DNA from: Rhodococcus sp. BP22
Lineage (GTDB): Bacteria; Actinomycetota; Actinomycetes; Mycobacteriales; Mycobacteriaceae
Length of the DNA stretch: 64,000 nt
Assembly (NCBI RefSeq): GCF_014281965.1
Contig: NZ_JACFTB010000001.1
Location: forward strand, 744,001 to 808,000
Reading direction: 5' to 3'
Below, piece after piece: positions 45,715 to 54,682 of the stretch. The number at the start of each line of letters is the position of its first letter. Positions within the stretch are counted from its first letter, which is position 1. The translations under genes and the position numbers were made by a program. The notes under the pieces are model-generated. The model made no database searches. It saw only the letters and a program-made list of their open reading frames with translations, and was not told the origin of the DNA.

Positions 45715-45867
45715 ATGACTTTCGTAGCAATTCTCACGCTGGTAGTGATGGCCGTGTCCGGTTCGGTTGCCGCGAGGGCTCCGCGTTCGCTTGTGCAGAC
45801 CCGAGAACTGCGAATAGGGCCGCGCCGAACAGCTTCCCCGAGCGCGCTCTCCACTGTGTGTCGGTGA
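45715..45867 (+). CDS. Possible small membrane peptide
   Basis: A 50-codon frame reading MTFVAILTLVVMAVSGSVAA followed by an Arg/Ser-rich tail. AGGA lies 8 nt before ATG 45715. The hydrophobic N-terminus and basic tail look like a small membrane protein, but codon use is not strongly biased and no family is recognised. The alternative is that this is ordinary intergenic sequence between nei2 and the membrane protein at 45921. Confidence 0.25.
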   Translation: MTFVAILTLVVMAVSGSVAARAPRSLVQTRELRIGPRRTASPSALSTVCR

Positions 45868-45906
45868 GTCGGCATCGGAATTATCCGTTCACTCGCCGGT
45901 AGTGAC

Positions 45907-45912
45907 TACTGT
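45907..45912 (+). promoter_or_regulatory. Candidate leaderless -10 (TACTGT) for the gene at 45921
   Basis: TACTGT, 8 nt, then ATG 45921; no ribosome site. Confidence 0.4.
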
Positions 45913-45920
45913 CAGTCGGC

Positions 45921-46463
45921 ATGGCACCGAACCTGCGAAACCTCCTGCACGGACCGTTGCTCTCACGCACCAGTCCCCTGAGTCCAGCCAACGCTGCCAG
46001 TAGGGTCAGCGCCTACGTGTACGGCAATGTGTTGATCCTCGCAGCGCTCATTCCGATCACTTCATCGGACGAACACACCTTTCAGGGTGTGGCAATCGTG
46101 CTCGGCACAGCGCTGTCGACGTTCGTCGCGCACGCTTTCGCCGAGGGCGTCGGTGAAACCGTGCGAACCGGGGCCAATCTGTCGAGAGGCGCACGGATCG
46201 AACAGCTCAGGGATTCCGTTCCGGTATTGAGTGCTGCCGTACTCCCGGCGGCACTCTTGGCGATCGGATGGGCCGGGTGGTTGGATCCGGGGATCGGTCA
46301 GATCCTGGCCGAAATAACAGTCATCGCCAGGATTGCGTCGACGAACTTCGTCGTCGGCCGACTACGAGGCGAGAAGCCGACTCGTGGGACATTTCTCGGA
46401 TCCCTCGTACTAGCGGGAGTTGCCACCGTGGTGGTCGCGATCAAGTTGGTTCTGACCCACTAG
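45921..46463 (+). CDS. Integral membrane protein, VIT-like
   Basis: 180-aa protein with about four transmembrane helices: SAYVYGNVLILAALIPIT, GVAIVLGTALSTFVAHAF, LSAAVLPAALLAIGWAGWL and FLGSLVLAGVATVVVAIKLV. FVAHAFAEGVGE resembles a VIT/CCC1-type ion transporter helix, but the short length makes this tentative. Function unknown. It is the last ancestral gene before the duplicated glpD end at 46482. Confidence 0.7.
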   Translation: MAPNLRNLLHGPLLSRTSPLSPANAASRVSAYVYGNVLILAALIPITSSDEHTFQGVAIVLGTALSTFVAHAFAEGVGETVRTGANLSRGARIEQLRDSVPVLSAAVLPAALLAIGWAGWLDPGIGQILAEITVIARIASTNFVVGRLRGEKPTRGTFLGSLVLAGVATVVVAIKLVLTH

Positions 46464-46481
46464 CAGGGCTCGCTGCAGGCA

Positions 46482-46520
46482 CTAGTTGCTCGGCTGCACC
46501 GGTTCCAAAATTTCCTGACG
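46482..46520 (-). repeat. Direct repeat copy 1: duplicated 3' end of glpD
   Basis: 39 bp identical to 49994-50032 except for position 46488 (G here, A at 50000). Read on the minus strand it encodes RQEILEPVQPSN and a TAG stop; the difference is a silent AGC/AGT serine codon. No other part of glpD is present here. Confidence 0.9.
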
Positions 46521-46663
46521 CACAGTGCCATTTACGCATTCCAACGGTTGATCTGCCCCGATGGCTACCTTCGAAAATGGGTCCCTACCCAACCCCGAGT
46601 AGTCCTTATGCTGGATGCAGGCCGGCAGTATCGGGGCCCAATTGTCCAGAGGGAGCGCTGAAA

Positions 46664-47941
46664 ATGGCGAGTGCAACACGGGCCGAAGAGTGGATGCGCA
46701 GTTACGTTGCCGAAAGTCTCTCCCACGCAGATATCGCACGGTTCGTCGACTATGTCGCGCAATCCATGGGGTCAGACGTCCCGGAGCTATCTACTGACGC
46801 AGATGTTCGGAGGGACTTACAGTTGGCTGTTCGCAGCCAATTCCGCAACATTCTTGCCGCTCGGCAGTCCGACAACGCTGCCCTGTGGGATGCTCCGGTA
46901 GCTGCGGAAGCTCATTCTCTTGCCCGAACCATCGCGCGCCGAGGACTCGAATTGCGAGTTCTCTCCCATCTGTACCACGCTGGTCACCGAGCGGTATGGC
47001 GGTTTGTGGCGGATTTCGTCAGCAATGCCGCTGTACCAGAGGATTTCAAGGTGGAACTCGTCGTCATGATGTGGAAGCAGACGAGCGAGATCATGAATTC
47101 GATGCTCGAGGAACTTGCCGCTACATACACGTGCGAACGAGAACGTCTGCTCAGCGGCACATTCTCGATGCGGGTGAACACGGTCCGCGAAATTCTGGAC
47201 GGCACATTGAACGACGCTGAGGTCGCATCGGTACAGCTGAGCTACCCGGTCCATCGCGTCAATACTGCCTTGGTGTTATGGACCACCGACCACGCGATCT
47301 CGATCGACTCGCGGATCTTCGAGCCATTGGCATCGCGGCTGGCGCGATCAGCATCAGCGACGGAGATCCTCTGCATCCCGTCCGGGGCCCGGGGGTTGTG
47401 GGTTTGGATGGTGGCCGGGCATGACGAAGAACCCACGATCGACTCGGCGCTCGTGCCACCCGGGGTGCGGGTCGCGGTGGGACGGCCGGGGCAGGGTATC
47501 GACGGGTTTCGACGAGCTCACAGGGAGGCTCTGGCTGCGCAGGAAATCGCTATGCGGGCGCAACAGCGTATACCCGTCACCAGCTATCGAGACATCGAAC
47601 TCGTCTCGATGCTCGTATCTCGACCCGACGCGATGAACACCCTTATCGAACGCGAGTTGCCTGGGCTCTTGGTGGACGACGAGCTGTCCGCGCGACTCCG
47701 GAAGACGCTACGCGCGGTGCTGTCATGCCCGGGAAATCTCGAGGCCGCCGCTAGCCAGCTCGCCGTGCACAAAAACACTGTGCGATACCGCATCCAACAG
47801 ATCGAGGAGCGCATCGGTCAGCGGATCACCTCCCGCTCGCTTCACCTCAAACTGGCACTCGATTGCTTCGACACCTTCGGCGCGAACGCACTCAGATATG
47901 TACCCTCCGAACAAAAAGATCGAGGAACCTTGGTCAAGTAA
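46664..47941 (+). CDS. PucR/CdaR-type transcriptional regulator
   Basis: 425-aa regulator. The N-terminal ~160 residues resemble an RsbRD/PucR N-terminal helical domain (SHLYHAGHRAVWRFVADFVS). A GGDEF-like middle (about 195-310) follows, then a C-terminal HTH_30 (NLEAAASQLAVHKNTVRYRI, about 358-377). Such proteins usually activate adjacent catabolic genes. ATG 46664 is chosen for GAGGGAG upstream; the frame is open to 46268, but that part overlaps the VIT-like gene and the repeat. It is followed 64 nt later by the P450, its likely target, inside the repeat-bounded segment. Confidence 0.88.
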   Translation: MASATRAEEWMRSYVAESLSHADIARFVDYVAQSMGSDVPELSTDADVRRDLQLAVRSQFRNILAARQSDNAALWDAPVAAEAHSLARTIARRGLELRVLSHLYHAGHRAVWRFVADFVSNAAVPEDFKVELVVMMWKQTSEIMNSMLEELAATYTCERERLLSGTFSMRVNTVREILDGTLNDAEVASVQLSYPVHRVNTALVLWTTDHAISIDSRIFEPLASRLARSASATEILCIPSGARGLWVWMVAGHDEEPTIDSALVPPGVRVAVGRPGQGIDGFRRAHREALAAQEIAMRAQQRIPVTSYRDIELVSMLVSRPDAMNTLIERELPGLLVDDELSARLRKTLRAVLSCPGNLEAAASQLAVHKNTVRYRIQQIEERIGQRITSRSLHLKLALDCFDTFGANALRYVPSEQKDRGTLVK

Positions 47942-48005
47942 GCCAATCCACAGCACTGGTTTGGCTGGAAGGCTGACTGCTATCAGCCCCAACGAGGAGT
48001 GCGAC

Positions 48006-49250
48006 GTGCCCACACCGAATATTGCCGAAGGTTTCGACCCCACTGATCCAGACATCTACGCCACGCATGTTCCGCACGCGGAGTTCGCTGAGCTGCGCAA
48101 AACAGCACCCGTCTGGTGGTGTCCACAACCACCTACTATCGGCGGATTTCACGACGACGGGTACTGGGTTGTTACTCGGCATGAGGACGTCAGGGAGGTC
48201 TCGCGCAACGACGTATATTCCACGTGGGAAAACACCGCGATCGTCCGGTTCGACGATGACATCCCTCGTGAGGCCATCGAACTACAGCGCCACATTCTAC
48301 TGTTCAAAGACGCCCCAGAGCACACCAAGCTGCGAAAGATCATTGCTCGCGGCTTCACCCCACGCGCAGTGGCCAGCCTCAAGGACGCCCTGTCCGAGCG
48401 TGCGTCGACGATTGTCGAAGAAGCCCTGACCCTAGGGGCAGGCAATTTTGTCACCCAGGTTGCGACCGAGCTGCCGCTTCAGGCGATCGCGGAGCTCATC
48501 GGCATCCCGCAACAAGATCGTGGAAAGGTCTTCGACTGGTCCAATCAGATGACCGGTTACGACGACCCGGAATTCGAGGGTGATCCCCAGGTCGCGTCGA
48601 TGGAGCTCCTCGGGTACGCCTACCAAATGGCAGAAGAGCGTAGGAAGTGTCCCGCCGATGACATCCTCACCCAGCTGCTGAATGCCGAAATCGATGGTGG
48701 TGAACTGCGCCCCGAAGAGTTCGGCTTCTTCGTCATCCTGCTCGCTGTTGCGGGCAACGAGACCACCCGAAACGCCATCACGCACGGAATGATCGGCTTC
48801 CTCGAGAACCCCGATCAGTGGGAGCTCTACAAGAACGAGCGACCAAGCACCGCGGTCGACGAGCTTATTCGCTGGGCGACCCCCATTACCGCGTTTCAGC
48901 GGACAGCGCTTGCTGACACCACGCTTGGTGGTCAGAAGATCAGAAAGGGCGACCGAGTTGCGATGTTCTATGCCTCGGCGAACTTCGACGAGGATATCTT
49001 CGACGATCCGAACAAGTTCGATATCATGCGGGACCCGAACCGGCACTTGAGTTTCGGTGGAACCGGCGCACACTTCTGCGTGGGCGCAAATTTGGCGCGT
49101 CTCGAGATCGATCTGATCTTCAACGCGATCGCTGACCATATGCCCGACATCACCAAGCTGGGCGATCCGAAGCGACTTCGATCTGGTTGGCTCAATGGCA
49201 TCAAGGAGTTCAAGGTCGACTACGGAGGTCGGTGCCCGGTCGAACACTGA
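48006..49250 (+). CDS. Cytochrome P450, CYP125-like
   Basis: 414-aa P450 closely resembling mycobacterial CYP125, which oxidises the terminal side-chain carbon (C26/27) of cholesterol. FRxxL-like KLRKIIARGFTPRAVASL, the I-helix AGNETTRN (249-256), the ExxR pair E286/R289, and the heme loop FGGTGAHFCVGANLAR with Cys358 are all present. The end (RLRSGWLNGIK, DYGGRCPVEH) matches CYP125 almost exactly. No ferredoxin or ferredoxin reductase is linked. GTG 48006 has GAGGAG 6 nt upstream. Outside the known kst cluster, this is probably a paralogue for a related steroid or terpenoid substrate. Confidence 0.92.
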   Translation: MPTPNIAEGFDPTDPDIYATHVPHAEFAELRKTAPVWWCPQPPTIGGFHDDGYWVVTRHEDVREVSRNDVYSTWENTAIVRFDDDIPREAIELQRHILLFKDAPEHTKLRKIIARGFTPRAVASLKDALSERASTIVEEALTLGAGNFVTQVATELPLQAIAELIGIPQQDRGKVFDWSNQMTGYDDPEFEGDPQVASMELLGYAYQMAEERRKCPADDILTQLLNAEIDGGELRPEEFGFFVILLAVAGNETTRNAITHGMIGFLENPDQWELYKNERPSTAVDELIRWATPITAFQRTALADTTLGGQKIRKGDRVAMFYASANFDEDIFDDPNKFDIMRDPNRHLSFGGTGAHFCVGANLARLEIDLIFNAIADHMPDITKLGDPKRLRSGWLNGIKEFKVDYGGRCPVEH

Positions 49251-49383
49251 GTTGTAGGATCAGATCGCCATTCTGCGAGCACTCAATTCTGGCGATGCAC
49301 AAAGTCCGCACGTATTGCCGTCGAGGCCCATGGTCTCGCAACGAGAGCTGCCGTCGCAGCATCACGGAGGAGATCGGTCGAGA

Positions 49384-49872
49384 ATGAATACTCGTCACAA
49401 CTACGCGGTACACCTTGTGTGGACCGGAAACACAGGATCTGGTACATCGTCACTACGCTCTTACTCGCGGGATCACCAGGTCGATGCAAAGGGGCTTGCT
49501 CAGATAGCAGCATCCGCGGATCCAGCGTTTCTCGGTGACCCAACTCGCTGGAACCCCGAACAGCTGTACCTCACGTCAATTGCGCAGTGCCACATGCTTT
49601 GGTACCTAGGCCTCGCGGCCCGGTCAGCCATCACCGTTGTCGCCTACGACGACCACCCCACTGGAATAATGGTCGAAGAGTCCTCGGGCGCGGGCGAGTT
49701 CGAAAGCGTAACCCTGCATCCGACGGTAACCATCGATTCTCGAAGTGACCCCCGGCGAGCAAAGACGTTGCATGAGGAAGTCGCTGACTACTGTTTCATC
49801 GCCCGCTCGGTGAAGACTCCGATCTTGCACGAGGCCAACATCATACAACTCGACTCGGATGCCGCCAGCTAG
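49384..49872 (+). CDS. OsmC-family protein
   Basis: 162-aa OsmC/Ohr-like protein that can reduce organic hydroperoxides. The two thiol positions appear as Cys69 in SIAQCHMLWYL and Cys137 in ADYCFIARS, so the peroxidatic pair seems kept. WTGNTGSGT and the SRDH segment are typical OsmC N-terminal features. ATG 49384 has GGAGGAG about 10 nt upstream. It follows the P450 by 133 nt, which could mean protection from oxidation products, but this is positional inference. Confidence 0.88.
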   Translation: MNTRHNYAVHLVWTGNTGSGTSSLRSYSRDHQVDAKGLAQIAASADPAFLGDPTRWNPEQLYLTSIAQCHMLWYLGLAARSAITVVAYDDHPTGIMVEESSGAGEFESVTLHPTVTIDSRSDPRRAKTLHEEVADYCFIARSVKTPILHEANIIQLDSDAAS

Positions 49873-49993
49873 TCCGTTTGGCGGTAACTGCTGGTCGAAG
49901 CACGATCAGCTCAATCGTGTCGACGATGGGGTCGATCGCGCTTGATCACCGCAATTTCGATTCCCTCGAGCCAGCACGTGCGAACCCGTTGCC

Positions 49994-50032
49994 CTAGTTA
50001 CTCGGCTGCACCGGTTCCAAAATTTCCTGACG
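49994..50032 (-). repeat. Direct repeat copy 2: functional 3' end of glpD
   Basis: The final 39 nt of glpD, including its TAG stop, repeated at 46482-46520. Together the copies bound 3.47 kb carrying the regulator, P450 and OsmC genes. Confidence 0.9.
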
Positions 50033-51727
50033 GGCTTCGGGGGCGACGACACGTAGCGCATCGGCGGACTCGTCGTCGGGTTGCATCTGTGACTTGATCT
50101 CCGCCTCGACGCGCGCGGTGTATGTCTCGACCTCACGATCGACCGCCGCGGAGTCCCATCCGAGAATGGGCGCAGCCAAAGCCGCGACCTGTCCCGCGCA
50201 GTGGACTCCACGATGGGAGTACTCGATCGATATCCGAGTTCGGCGCGCGAGGATGTCCTCCAAGTGGAGCGCACCTTCGGCGGCAACGGCGTACACGACC
50301 TCGACCTGGAGGTAGCTGGGCGCGTCGGTGATCGGCTGCAAGAGTTCGGGCTTGTCCTTCGCCATGTCGAGAACCTCGTCGATCAACGAGCCGTACCGAT
50401 CGAGAAGGTGGGTCACCCGGTAGGGATGCAGGCCGTACATCTTCGCGAGATGATGCGTCTGGTTGACCAGGGCGAAGTAGCCGTCGGCACCGACGAGCGG
50501 AACTTTTTCCGTGATCGACGACGCAACCCTGGCAGGGATGTCCTCGGCGGCAAGATCGACGGCGTCCTCGGCCATCACGCGGTAGGTGGTGTATTTGCCG
50601 CCCGCGATCGCCACGAGGCCGGGCGCGACGCGAGCGACGGCGTGTTCCCGGGACAGCTTCGACGTCTCGTCGCTTTCACCTGCCAGCAATGGACGCAGGC
50701 CTGCGTAGACGCCATCGATGTCCTCGTGCGTCAGTGGCGTCACCAGCACTGTGTTGACCTCGCCGAGGATGTAGTCGATATCGGCTTTCGTGGCAGCAGG
50801 ATGCGCCAGGTCGAGCTTCCAGTCTGTGTCGGTGGTGCCGATGATCCAATGTGCACCCCACGGAATGATGAACAGCACCGACTTCTCGGTTCGCAGAATG
50901 ATCGCGGCCTCGCTGACGATGCGGTCGCGCGGCACCACGATATGTACGCCCTTCGAAGCGCGTACACGAAACCGTCCGCGCTGCGAGGACAACGCCTGGA
51001 TTTCGTCGGTCCACACACCGGTTGCGTTGATGACCACGCTTCCGCGTACCTCGGTGGTGGCTCCGTTTTCCGAATCACGCACGCGCACACCGGAAACTCG
51101 ATCGGCCTCACGCAGAAATCCAACGACCTGAGTCGACGTGCGAACGACGGCCCCGTAATGTGCCGCGGTGCGAGCAACACTCATCGTGTGGCGTGCGTCG
51201 TCGACGACGGTGTCGTAGTAGCGGATTCCGCCGATGAGGGATTTGCGCTTGAGGCCCGGTGTCATCCGCAACGCACCCGATCGGGTGAGGTGCTTCTGCG
51301 CCGGAACGGACTTCGCGCCGCCCATCCTGTCGTACAGAAAGATTCCCGCAGCGATGTAGGGACGTTCCCAGACGCGATGCGTCAGCGGGAAAAGGAACTT
51401 CAGCGGCTTGACGAGGTGCGGCGCCAACGTCGACAGCGACAGCTCGCGCTCGTGCAGAGCTTCACGTACCAGACCGAACTCGAGCTGCTCGAGGTATCGC
51501 AGACCACCGTGGAACATCTTCGAGGACCGACTGGAGGTTCCCGATGCGAAGTCACGAGCTTCGACGAGAGCAACCTTCAAACCACGGGTCGCAGCGTCCA
51601 GCGCAGCACCTGCTCCGACGACGCCACCGCCGATGATGATGACGTCGAAGTACTCGGATCCGAGCCGCTCCCAGGCATCGACACGCGCCTGAGGCCCCAG
51701 CAAAGTGGTGTTCGATCGATTGCTCAC
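49994..51727 (-). CDS. glpD: Glycerol-3-phosphate dehydrogenase (FAD, aerobic type)
   Basis: 577-aa membrane-associated flavoenzyme oxidising glycerol-3-phosphate to dihydroxyacetone phosphate and passing electrons to quinone. FDVIIIGGGVVGAGAALDAA is the FAD loop; SSRSSKMFHGGLRYLE and GGKYTTYRVMAEDA are GlpD signatures. A C-terminal DAO_C domain completes it. GTG 51727 (VSNRSNTTLLG) is chosen: GGGGAG lies upstream, while the frame opens at 51751. Counterpart of GlpD2 (Rv3302c). Its last 39 nt are duplicated beyond the P450 segment. It is divergent from glpK. Confidence 0.95.
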   Translation of the reverse strand: MSNRSNTTLLGPQARVDAWERLGSEYFDVIIIGGGVVGAGAALDAATRGLKVALVEARDFASGTSSRSSKMFHGGLRYLEQLEFGLVREALHERELSLSTLAPHLVKPLKFLFPLTHRVWERPYIAAGIFLYDRMGGAKSVPAQKHLTRSGALRMTPGLKRKSLIGGIRYYDTVVDDARHTMSVARTAAHYGAVVRTSTQVVGFLREADRVSGVRVRDSENGATTEVRGSVVINATGVWTDEIQALSSQRGRFRVRASKGVHIVVPRDRIVSEAAIILRTEKSVLFIIPWGAHWIIGTTDTDWKLDLAHPAATKADIDYILGEVNTVLVTPLTHEDIDGVYAGLRPLLAGESDETSKLSREHAVARVAPGLVAIAGGKYTTYRVMAEDAVDLAAEDIPARVASSITEKVPLVGADGYFALVNQTHHLAKMYGLHPYRVTHLLDRYGSLIDEVLDMAKDKPELLQPITDAPSYLQVEVVYAVAAEGALHLEDILARRTRISIEYSHRGVHCAGQVAALAAPILGWDSAAVDREVETYTARVEAEIKSQMQPDDESADALRVVAPEARQEILEPVQPSN

Positions 51728-51825
51728 GAGCTCGCTCCCCACATAGACCATTTCCCTGACCGCCCCTGCAGGCTACCGTTCGAGTTCGATACCCGCGTCA
51801 CCTCCGAGTCGAACAAAGGAACGTA

Positions 51826-53355
51826 GTGACCTCCGACACCAGCACCGACGTGACCTCCGGCACCTTCATCGCCTCGATCGATCAGGGCACGACGTCGTCT
51901 CGCTGCATCATTTTCGGCCACGACGGTAAGCCGGTCGGCTCGGCGCAGAAGGAGCATCGTCAGATCTTCCCGCGCGCCGGTTGGGTCGAACACGACGCCG
52001 AGGAGATCTGGGTCAACGTTCGCGAAGTCGTCGGCGCTGCTCTGGGGAATGCCGACGTCAAAGCGCAGGACATCGCTGCTGTCGGTATCACCAACCAGCG
52101 CGAAACGACGCTGGTGTGGGATCGAACCACCGGTAAGCCGGTCTACAACGCGATCGTGTGGCAGGACACTCGCACCGACGAATTGTGTCGGGAGCTGGCC
52201 GGGGACCAAGGGGCCGACCGCTATCAGCGGATCACCGGCCTGCCGCTGTCCACGTATTTCGCCGGGCCGAAGATTCGTTGGATTCTCGACAATGTCGACG
52301 GCGTTCGTGAACGTGCCGAAGCCGGCGAGCTCTGCTTCGGCACGATGGATTCCTGGGTGTTGTGGAACCTCACCGGCGGAGCCGACGGCGGCAAGCACAT
52401 CACCGACGTGACCAACGCGTCTCGCACGCTGTTGATGGATCTCGAAACACTGTCCTGGCGCGAGGACATCTGCGCCGACTTCGCGATTCCGATGTCGATG
52501 CTGCCCGAGATCCGCACTTCTTCCGAGGTGTATGCCGAGGTTCGTCCTCGGGGTGTGCTCGCCGGCGTCCCGATCTCGGGAATTCTGGGCGACCAACAGG
52601 CCGCTACGTTCGGGCAGGCGTGCCTGTCACCAGGTGAGGCCAAGAATACGTACGGCACCGGAAACTTCCTGCTACTCAACACCGGAACGACGCCGGTGCA
52701 CAGTGAACACGGACTGCTCACCACCGTCTGTTACAAGCTCGGTGAGAAGGATGCTGTCTACGCTCTCGAGGGCTCGGTGGCTGTCACCGGTTCCCTCGTG
52801 CAGTGGCTGCGCGACAACCTCGGCATCATCGAGCGCACCGCCGATATCGAACGCCTCGCTGGAGGGGTCGAGGACAACGGCGGCGTGTACTTCGTTCCCG
52901 CGTTTTCCGGTCTGTTCGCGCCTCGGTGGCGGCCCGATGCGCGCGGAGTCATTTCGGGTCTGACGCGTTTTGCCAACAAGGGCCACATCGCCCGAGCAGC
53001 GTTGGAAGCGACGGCATTTCAAACACGAGAAGTCATCGACGCGATGTACGCAGATTCCGAGGTCACGCTGACGACATTGAAGGTGGACGGCGGAATGGTC
53101 GTCAACGAGCTCCTCATGCAGTTCCAGTCCGACGTTCTCGGTGTCCCTGTGGTTCGGCCGGTCGTCAACGAAACGACAGCCCTGGGTGCGGCTTACGCTG
53201 CGGGCCTGGCCGTCGGCTACTGGAGCGGCGAGGACGAGATCGTGGCGAACTGGGCCGCGGACAAGACCTGGGAGCCCGATCTGGCATCCGACGCCCGAGA
53301 GGCGATGTACGACAAGTGGAATCGCGCTGTGGAACGCACCTACGACAGCGCATGA
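51826..53355 (+). CDS. glpK: Glycerol kinase
   Basis: 509-aa FGGY-family kinase that phosphorylates glycerol, providing the GlpD substrate. [17 protein letters not shown] is the ATP-binding start, [20 protein letters not shown] and AIVWQDTRT are glycerol-binding regions, and DQQAATFGQ and [12 protein letters not shown] are kinase motifs. Normal family length. GTG 51826 has AAAGGAA 6 nt upstream. Divergent from glpD across 98 nt; its 3' end overlaps the convergent aminotransferase by 16 nt. Confidence 0.96.
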   Translation: MTSDTSTDVTSGTFIASIDQGTTSSRCIIFGHDGKPVGSAQKEHRQIFPRAGWVEHDAEEIWVNVREVVGAALGNADVKAQDIAAVGITNQRETTLVWDRTTGKPVYNAIVWQDTRTDELCRELAGDQGADRYQRITGLPLSTYFAGPKIRWILDNVDGVRERAEAGELCFGTMDSWVLWNLTGGADGGKHITDVTNASRTLLMDLETLSWREDICADFAIPMSMLPEIRTSSEVYAEVRPRGVLAGVPISGILGDQQAATFGQACLSPGEAKNTYGTGNFLLLNTGTTPVHSEHGLLTTVCYKLGEKDAVYALEGSVAVTGSLVQWLRDNLGIIERTADIERLAGGVEDNGGVYFVPAFSGLFAPRWRPDARGVISGLTRFANKGHIARAALEATAFQTREVIDAMYADSEVTLTTLKVDGGMVVNELLMQFQSDVLGVPVVRPVVNETTALGAAYAAGLAVGYWSGEDEIVANWAADKTWEPDLASDAREAMYDKWNRAVERTYDSA

Positions 53356-54521
53356 GCGTCCGACAGCCGCCGCACGGCCTCTCGGAGAACGTCCACAGAC
53401 GAACTGGCGAAACACAATCGGGCCGCGCCCGAGTACTGGGGAGAGTCCGCGAAGGCACGCCCGGGGACGAAGGCGACGCCGTGATCGAGCGCGCGCGGCA
53501 GCAATGCCGTGGTGTCGGTGCCGTCCTGAAACTCCACCCACAGGAACATTCCGCCGTTCGCGGGTGAAAGCACCATTCGGTCACCGAAGGTGCCTTTCAG
53601 TGCATCCTCGAGGGCGTGTGCGCGTGCTCTGTATTGCGAGCGCAGGACCCCGAGGTGGCGCTCGAGCCACGCGGCGTCGTCGAGCATGTCGGCGGCCATC
53701 TGCTGGGTCATCGACGATCCGCACAGGTCGGCGCCCTGCTTGAGTAGTTCGACAGCCTGGCACACCGCCACCGGCGCGGTCAGCCAGCCGACCCGAAGCG
53801 CAGGAGTGATGATCTTCGACGCACTGGAGAGCCGAACCACGCGGTCCGAGTACGCGGCTATGGACTTCGGGGGTTGCACACCGAACCACAACTCGCCGTA
53901 CGGGTCGTCTTCGAGGATCCAGAACCCGTAACGATCAGCGAGCGCGGCGAGCTGTTTGCGACCGAGATCCGACATCGTCACGCCGCGTGGATTGTGGAAG
54001 TTGCTCACGGTGTGGACGAGTGTGGGCCGAAGGCCGGCCTCCAATCTGCGGGCCAGTTCATCGGTGTCCATTCCCGCATCACCGATTGGGATTGCGTGGA
54101 TATCGGCACCTGCTATCGAGAAGACCTGCAGCGCGCCGGTATAGGCGGGCTCATCGACGACGACCACTGCGCCGGGATCGAGCAGTGCCTGAGCGAGGAG
54201 GGTGAGCGCTTGTTGCGAACCGTGCGTGACGACGACCTCGTCGGAGGTGACTTCTCTTCCGACCGAGCATGATTCGCGGGTTGCGATAATCTCGCGGAGC
54301 GGGCGCCAACCGGAGGTTTCGCCGTACTGCACCGAGGACGGTGTCCTCAGCACTGCCTCCGCTGCTTGCCGAATGCGGTGCGCAGGAATCAACTCCGTCG
54401 CCGGCAGACCGCCGGCAAGACTCAACACGTCCTCTCGAGCAGTCAGAGCGAGCAGGTCTCGAATCGCAGAACTCTGCAACGAATCGAGACGCCGGGCAAA
54501 CGAGGGCAGAGCGGAAGTCAT
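53340..54521 (-). CDS. PLP-dependent aminotransferase (class I, 2-aminoadipate-like)
   Basis: 393-aa fold-type I aminotransferase resembling LysN/ARO8 proteins without the MocR DNA-binding domain. [37 protein letters not shown] and the PLP lysine K236 in [15 protein letters not shown] are present. The substrate may be an aromatic or branched amino acid; it is not deducible. The stop region overlaps glpK by 16 nt on the opposite strand. Confidence 0.88.
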   Translation of the reverse strand: MTSALPSFARRLDSLQSSAIRDLLALTAREDVLSLAGGLPATELIPAHRIRQAAEAVLRTPSSVQYGETSGWRPLREIIATRESCSVGREVTSDEVVVTHGSQQALTLLAQALLDPGAVVVVDEPAYTGALQVFSIAGADIHAIPIGDAGMDTDELARRLEAGLRPTLVHTVSNFHNPRGVTMSDLGRKQLAALADRYGFWILEDDPYGELWFGVQPPKSIAAYSDRVVRLSSASKIITPALRVGWLTAPVAVCQAVELLKQGADLCGSSMTQQMAADMLDDAAWLERHLGVLRSQYRARAHALEDALKGTFGDRMVLSPANGGMFLWVEFQDGTDTTALLPRALDHGVAFVPGRAFADSPQYSGAARLCFASSSVDVLREAVRRLSDAHALS

Positions 54522-54579
54522 TGATTTTCCCCAAGGATCGAGTACGGATTGCGAAGTACCCGAGGATCCGCTGGGGCAT

Positions 54580-54610
54580 GAAGTGAGCCGAATGGTGGTC
54601 GGCTCACTTC
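54580..54610 (-). terminator. Hairpin downstream of lpdA
   Basis: Perfect 12-bp stem (GAAGTGAGCCGA and its complement, 7-nt loop) between the lpdA stop and the aminotransferase start, which lie on the same strand. This argues that the aminotransferase has its own promoter. Confidence 0.65.
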
Positions 54611-54682
54611 ACTGTGTCACTCCAGCTCGAGGAATGACACTCAGTTCTCACATCATGAGACATTCGACGCTGACTCTGCGCG

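Noticed and set aside
46268-46663. 132-residue N-terminal extension of the PucR regulator
   Set aside because: It overlaps the membrane protein gene and the duplicated glpD end, and ATG 46664 has a good ribosome site.
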